A stretch of 16,397 nucleotides of DNA, taken from the NCBI GenBank assembly GCA_026692885.1, contig JAPLNJ010001045.1:1-16397 (forward strand), written 5' to 3'. Numbering within the stretch: the stretch's first letter is position 1; every line of letters begins with the position of its first letter. Under the pieces are notes generated by a model, which saw only the letters and a list, made by a program, of their open reading frames with translations, did not search any database and had not been told where the DNA came from. Below are positions 13,784-16,397 of this stretch, one piece after another. This DNA is from Planctomycetota bacterium. Lineage in GTDB: Bacteria > Planctomycetota > Planctomycetia > Pirellulales > Pirellulaceae. The translations under genes and the position numbers were made by a program.

Positions 13784-14494
13784 TCAGTGCGTGCAGACGG
13801 GCATGGTGCCCAGAGTAATCATCGTGACGGTGAAGAGCATCAGGGCAATGACGACGAAGCTGATCCGCAGCCGGCGCGATTGAACACTCCCACCGATGCC
13901 GCCGAAGAACAGCACCGAAGCAAACGCGACGGTCAGCAGGACGTAGGTGTCGCCGGTCTCGTTGGCCTCCTCGGCGCCGGCCTGTTCTCGGGCGGATAAT
14001 TCGTCATGGTGTTGCGCCTCGACCAGCTCTTGCTGAACGTATTCGACCATTTTGAACGGCGACGGCGGCGCGGCCGGATCATGGAACGGATCCGTCTTTA
14101 GCCAAGCCTCGACAGCCGTCTTCATTTCAGGACGAAAGCGGTCGTGCAGGATCTTCTCCAGACGCTGGTTGTCCTGGGTTTGGGCTTGCAGGTAGTTGAT
14201 CAGCATGGCGGCATCGAAGGCCCGTATCTGGAGGGCCGCGAGGGTGGCCTTGGAGCTTTCGCGGCCAGCCTTGTTGGCTGCGGCCAGTCGAAAGGTCTGC
14301 ACGCCGCTCCAGAGATTAGCTTGATAGGCACACCAAGCCGAGGCCAGCATGGTCAGGGATAGCACGACGGCGCAGGCGATTTCCACCCAGCGATTGCGAT
14401 CGTCCCTTTCGACGGCGTCGAGCATTCGCTGCAACATCGCGGCGGTTTGCGGCGGTGTCAGCTGTTCCGAGAACGGCTCTCCTTGCGTGCTCAT
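13784..14494 (-). CDS. Conserved-looking membrane protein with three predicted helices
   Basis: A protein of 236 aa when started at the ATG at 14494, which has TTTGGAG 9 bases upstream; the longer TTG start at 14509 overlaps that site. A first transmembrane helix lies near residues 37-57 (WVEIACAVVLSLTMLASAWCAY). An amphipathic, probably coiled region of about 120 residues follows (FRLAAANKAGRESSKATLAA, YLQAQTQDNQRLEKILHDRF, YVQQELVEAQHHDELSAREQ). Two C-terminal helices come last (TYVLLTVAFASVLFFGGIGG and FVVIALMLFTVTMITLGTMP). The layout suggests a membrane protein with a long helical loop on one side. It resembles small membrane proteins often found next to DUF2254 genes, but I cannot name the family. 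It lies 67 bases downstream of the DUF2252 gene on the same strand and probably shares its transcript. Confidence 0.75.
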   Translation of the reverse strand: MSTQGEPFSEQLTPPQTAAMLQRMLDAVERDDRNRWVEIACAVVLSLTMLASAWCAYQANLWSGVQTFRLAAANKAGRESSKATLAALQIRAFDAAMLINYLQAQTQDNQRLEKILHDRFRPEMKTAVEAWLKTDPFHDPAAPPSPFKMVEYVQQELVEAQHHDELSAREQAGAEEANETGDTYVLLTVAFASVLFFGGIGGSVQSRRLRISFVVIALMLFTVTMITLGTMPVCTH

Positions 14495-14561
14495 GGGGGA
14501 CAACTCCAAATCGCAGCGTTCCGTTCAAGGGTGCGTCAAGCCGGGTCAGATGCTCGAAACG

Positions 14562-15992
14562 CTATTCCCCTTCGATGAAGACCTCCAGCCGTCCCTCGCG
14601 CACGGCCTTCACTAAGACCTCGTGGTCGCGTTCGCTTTGGTCGGCATAGGCGATCGAGAAGTCCGCGATGGCTTCGTCGAACTTGTCGATTTTGCCCAGG
14701 TAGCCGCTAATCTTGGCGGGTTCGCCAGAGCGGGCATGAGCGTGGGCCAACGTCCAGCCACACATTTCGGCGTACTGGAGCATGACGCTCGGCGTGAACA
14801 CCTCGACGAGGGGCTTGATCTTCATGTCCCTGAGTTGGCGGAGATAGAACTGCCGGCCGAGGTCTCCTTCCGTCCAGCCGAGGAAGAGATCGCTGGCCGA
14901 CTGCATGAGCTGTTGGCCAATCACGACGCGCTGGCCATGGTTGGGATGGACGCTCTGGCCCGCATACGGTTCCAGCACCGACGGGCGTGCTTCCTTGACC
15001 TGCAAAAACAGCGGATCCTTATCGCCGGCCATCATGAGGATCACAGCACAAGAGGTGCCCACGCTGCCGACGCCGACCACTTTGACGGCGATGTCCATGA
15101 CCTTGAAACGGTCCAGCAGGAACCGACGGTGCTCGGGCAAGGTTTCCCGGTAGCGGGCAAAGCTCTTGCGGACAGCTTCCATGGTTTCCTCGTGGCCCTT
15201 CTCGCGTAGGTGATAGATGAGCGGAGGGTTCTCCTTGATGGTTGGCGTCAGACCGGTGGTGTGCACCAGGGCAGGGAAGTCGTGCTCCAACACGCTGATT
15301 GTGCGGGCCTTCGCCAGACGCTTTTCCATGCGATTGCGAGTTTCTTCGTCCTGGATTGTCGCGATCAGTTGCTCCACATCGATGCTCGCATACCATACGT
15401 CCAGGACCCGCATCTCGCTGTATTCCGCCATGTGCTCGCGATAGGACCGCACGCAACTCAGCACGGCATCGCGGGCGATATCTTCGCTGAATCCGTTGTT
15501 GCGGCAGGCAAGGACGAAACTAGCGGCCAGGCGTTTCACATCCCACTCCCAGGGCGCGGGCAGGGTCTCGTCGAAGTCGTTGATGTCGAAGATCACGCGC
15601 CGTTCCGGGGTCGCGAACGCGCCAAAGTTCAGCAGATGACAGTCGCCGCAAGCCTGCACGCGGAGCCCCATGGCGGGCGTGCAGGCCAGATCCGCGGCCA
15701 TGTTGAGCGCCGCCCCGCGAAAGAAGGTGAAGGGGGACTGGAGCATGCGTCCGTGGCGGACCGGGATAAGTTGGGGGATGCGTCCCTTGTTCGATTCTTC
15801 CAGCAGGGCCATAGGATCCGGTCGATTGTCCGACGGTTGCCAAACTGCGTGCGCATGGCGGGGGGACTTCTTCCGCAGACTCTTGCCCATCTCGCGGAGT
15901 TCCGCGACGGAAGGATGCAACCGGAGAGTTGGGCTGGTCGCAAGGGCGGGCGATTGCGAGTCTGCTTTTGACGATTTTCGGGATTTTCCCAT
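14562..15992 (-). CDS. DUF2252 family protein
   Basis: A 476-aa soluble protein of the DUF2252 family (COG4320), function not established. The start at 15992 is preceded by GTGGAG with 9 bases spacing, which is better than the GTG at 16007. Numbering from this ATG, family hallmarks are SPFTFFRGAALNMAADLA (86-103), GDCHLLNFGAF (116-126), FDINDFDETLPAPWEWDVKR (135-154), VGVGSVGTSCAVILM (306-320) and LFLQVKEARPSVLEP (328-342), with a C-terminal GWTLAHAHARSG (412-423). GDxHxxN and DxNDxD resemble the catalytic loop and metal site of aminoglycoside-phosphotransferase-like kinases. The Gly-rich GVGSVG with the later QVKEA resembles an ATP loop and its lysine, but in reverse order. The gene is followed by the membrane protein at 14494-13784. 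Confidence 0.92.
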   Translation of the reverse strand: MGKSRKSSKADSQSPALATSPTLRLHPSVAELREMGKSLRKKSPRHAHAVWQPSDNRPDPMALLEESNKGRIPQLIPVRHGRMLQSPFTFFRGAALNMAADLACTPAMGLRVQACGDCHLLNFGAFATPERRVIFDINDFDETLPAPWEWDVKRLAASFVLACRNNGFSEDIARDAVLSCVRSYREHMAEYSEMRVLDVWYASIDVEQLIATIQDEETRNRMEKRLAKARTISVLEHDFPALVHTTGLTPTIKENPPLIYHLREKGHEETMEAVRKSFARYRETLPEHRRFLLDRFKVMDIAVKVVGVGSVGTSCAVILMMAGDKDPLFLQVKEARPSVLEPYAGQSVHPNHGQRVVIGQQLMQSASDLFLGWTEGDLGRQFYLRQLRDMKIKPLVEVFTPSVMLQYAEMCGWTLAHAHARSGEPAKISGYLGKIDKFDEAIADFSIAYADQSERDHEVLVKAVREGRLEVFIEGE

Positions 15993-16028
15993 GGGACGAC
16001 ACTCCACTTCTCAGGCTGAATCGCGGGA

Positions 16029-16397
16029 CTATTCCCCAGTATAGCTTACCGCGGGCGGCCCCTCATGCGGCGCCGACGTCTCGGCACTCGCTGCCCGCTG
16101 GCCTCCCTGGTGGAAGTCGGCCACGAGGATGTAGGTGCTGACGAGTAGCACCCAAATCGGGAAGACCAGCGCGATCCAGGCGAAGTCGGTGATGGTCAGC
16201 AGCAGCACCAATCCCAGTCCGTAGCCAACGAAGACCAGCCAGCGCGGGAGAACGGCCACGCGAAGGCCAATCGTGGATGTCACAAAGATGAAGATCGCCG
16301 CCATTTTCACGCCAAAGGTGTTCATCAGCGAGTACGCCATCCCACGACCAAATCGATAGGTTTCGCTCTGCTCTGGAAGGCTGACGCCGGCCGCGAA
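16029..16397 (-). CDS. Polytopic membrane protein, 5' end outside the window
   Basis: The frame is open from the window edge to its stop at 16029, giving at least 122 residues; an internal ATG at 16340 is probably not the start because the sequence before it (SLPEQSETYRFGRGMAYSLM) reads as protein. Three hydrophobic helices are visible: GVKMAAIFIFVTSTIGLRVA, LPRWLVFVGYGLGLVLLLTI and WIALVFPIWVLLVSTYILVA. A short polar tail follows (HQGGQRAASAETSAPHEG). The stop is about 36 bases before the DUF2252 start on the same strand, so the two may be co-transcribed. I do not recognise a family; it could be the end of a larger transporter-like or uncharacterised membrane protein. Confidence 0.7.
   Translation of the reverse strand, partial: FAAGVSLPEQSETYRFGRGMAYSLMNTFGVKMAAIFIFVTSTIGLRVAVLPRWLVFVGYGLGLVLLLTITDFAWIALVFPIWVLLVSTYILVADFHQGGQRAASAETSAPHEGPPAVSYTGE

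Noticed and set aside
14622..15971. Two plus-strand frames of about 195 and 253 codons
   Set aside because: Antisense to the DUF2252 gene.

Overview
The window looks like a piece of a planctomycete (or close relative) chromosome. Hand counts on sample lines give about 63% G+C in housekeeping-type genes. The gene types fit: a twin-arginine aldo/keto reductase, a secreted Cys/Pro-rich protein, a UroD-superfamily protein, WD40 proteins and a Gram-negative porin. The roomy intergenic regions hold palindromic repeats of the kind common in that phylum. The assignment is an inference from gene content; no rRNA, tRNA, CRISPR array or complete insertion sequence was seen.

Layout. 1-793: end of a respiratory cytochrome bc cluster (cytochrome b C-terminal half, then a small membrane protein that is frameshifted as read). 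787-1839 (-): UroD-family protein. 1910-2168: interspersed repeats. 2233-3027 (-) and 3339-4364 (+): divergent pair of a secreted Cys/Pro-rich protein and a Tat-exported aldo/keto reductase. 4372-5480: a gene graveyard with a possible broken 3' gene end, a perfect 29-bp inverted repeat, a ~310-bp nested palindrome framed by 14-bp inverted repeats, and a WD40 scrap. 5546-6769 (-): a WD40 protein in visibly AT-richer DNA, overlapping a small divergent gene (6674-6904). 6989-8446 (-): an OprO/OprP-like porin. 8727-11858 (-): a remnant of an alpha-amylase-family enzyme that has lost its middle, directly behind an intact 917-aa GH63-type glucosidase. 12273-16397: DUF2254 membrane protein (+), then on the minus strand a membrane protein with three predicted helices, a DUF2252 protein and a partial polytopic membrane protein.

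Working together. The cytochrome pieces belong to one electron-transfer complex. The GH63 enzyme and the ruined amylase-like gene probably once formed an alpha-glucan or trehalose-type unit. The three complete genes at the right end encode two membrane proteins and one soluble protein of poorly characterised families. The most notable observations are the composite palindromic element at 4544-5171, the internally deleted glycosidase, and the DUF2252 protein, whose motifs look like a kinase fold with its two halves in swapped order.
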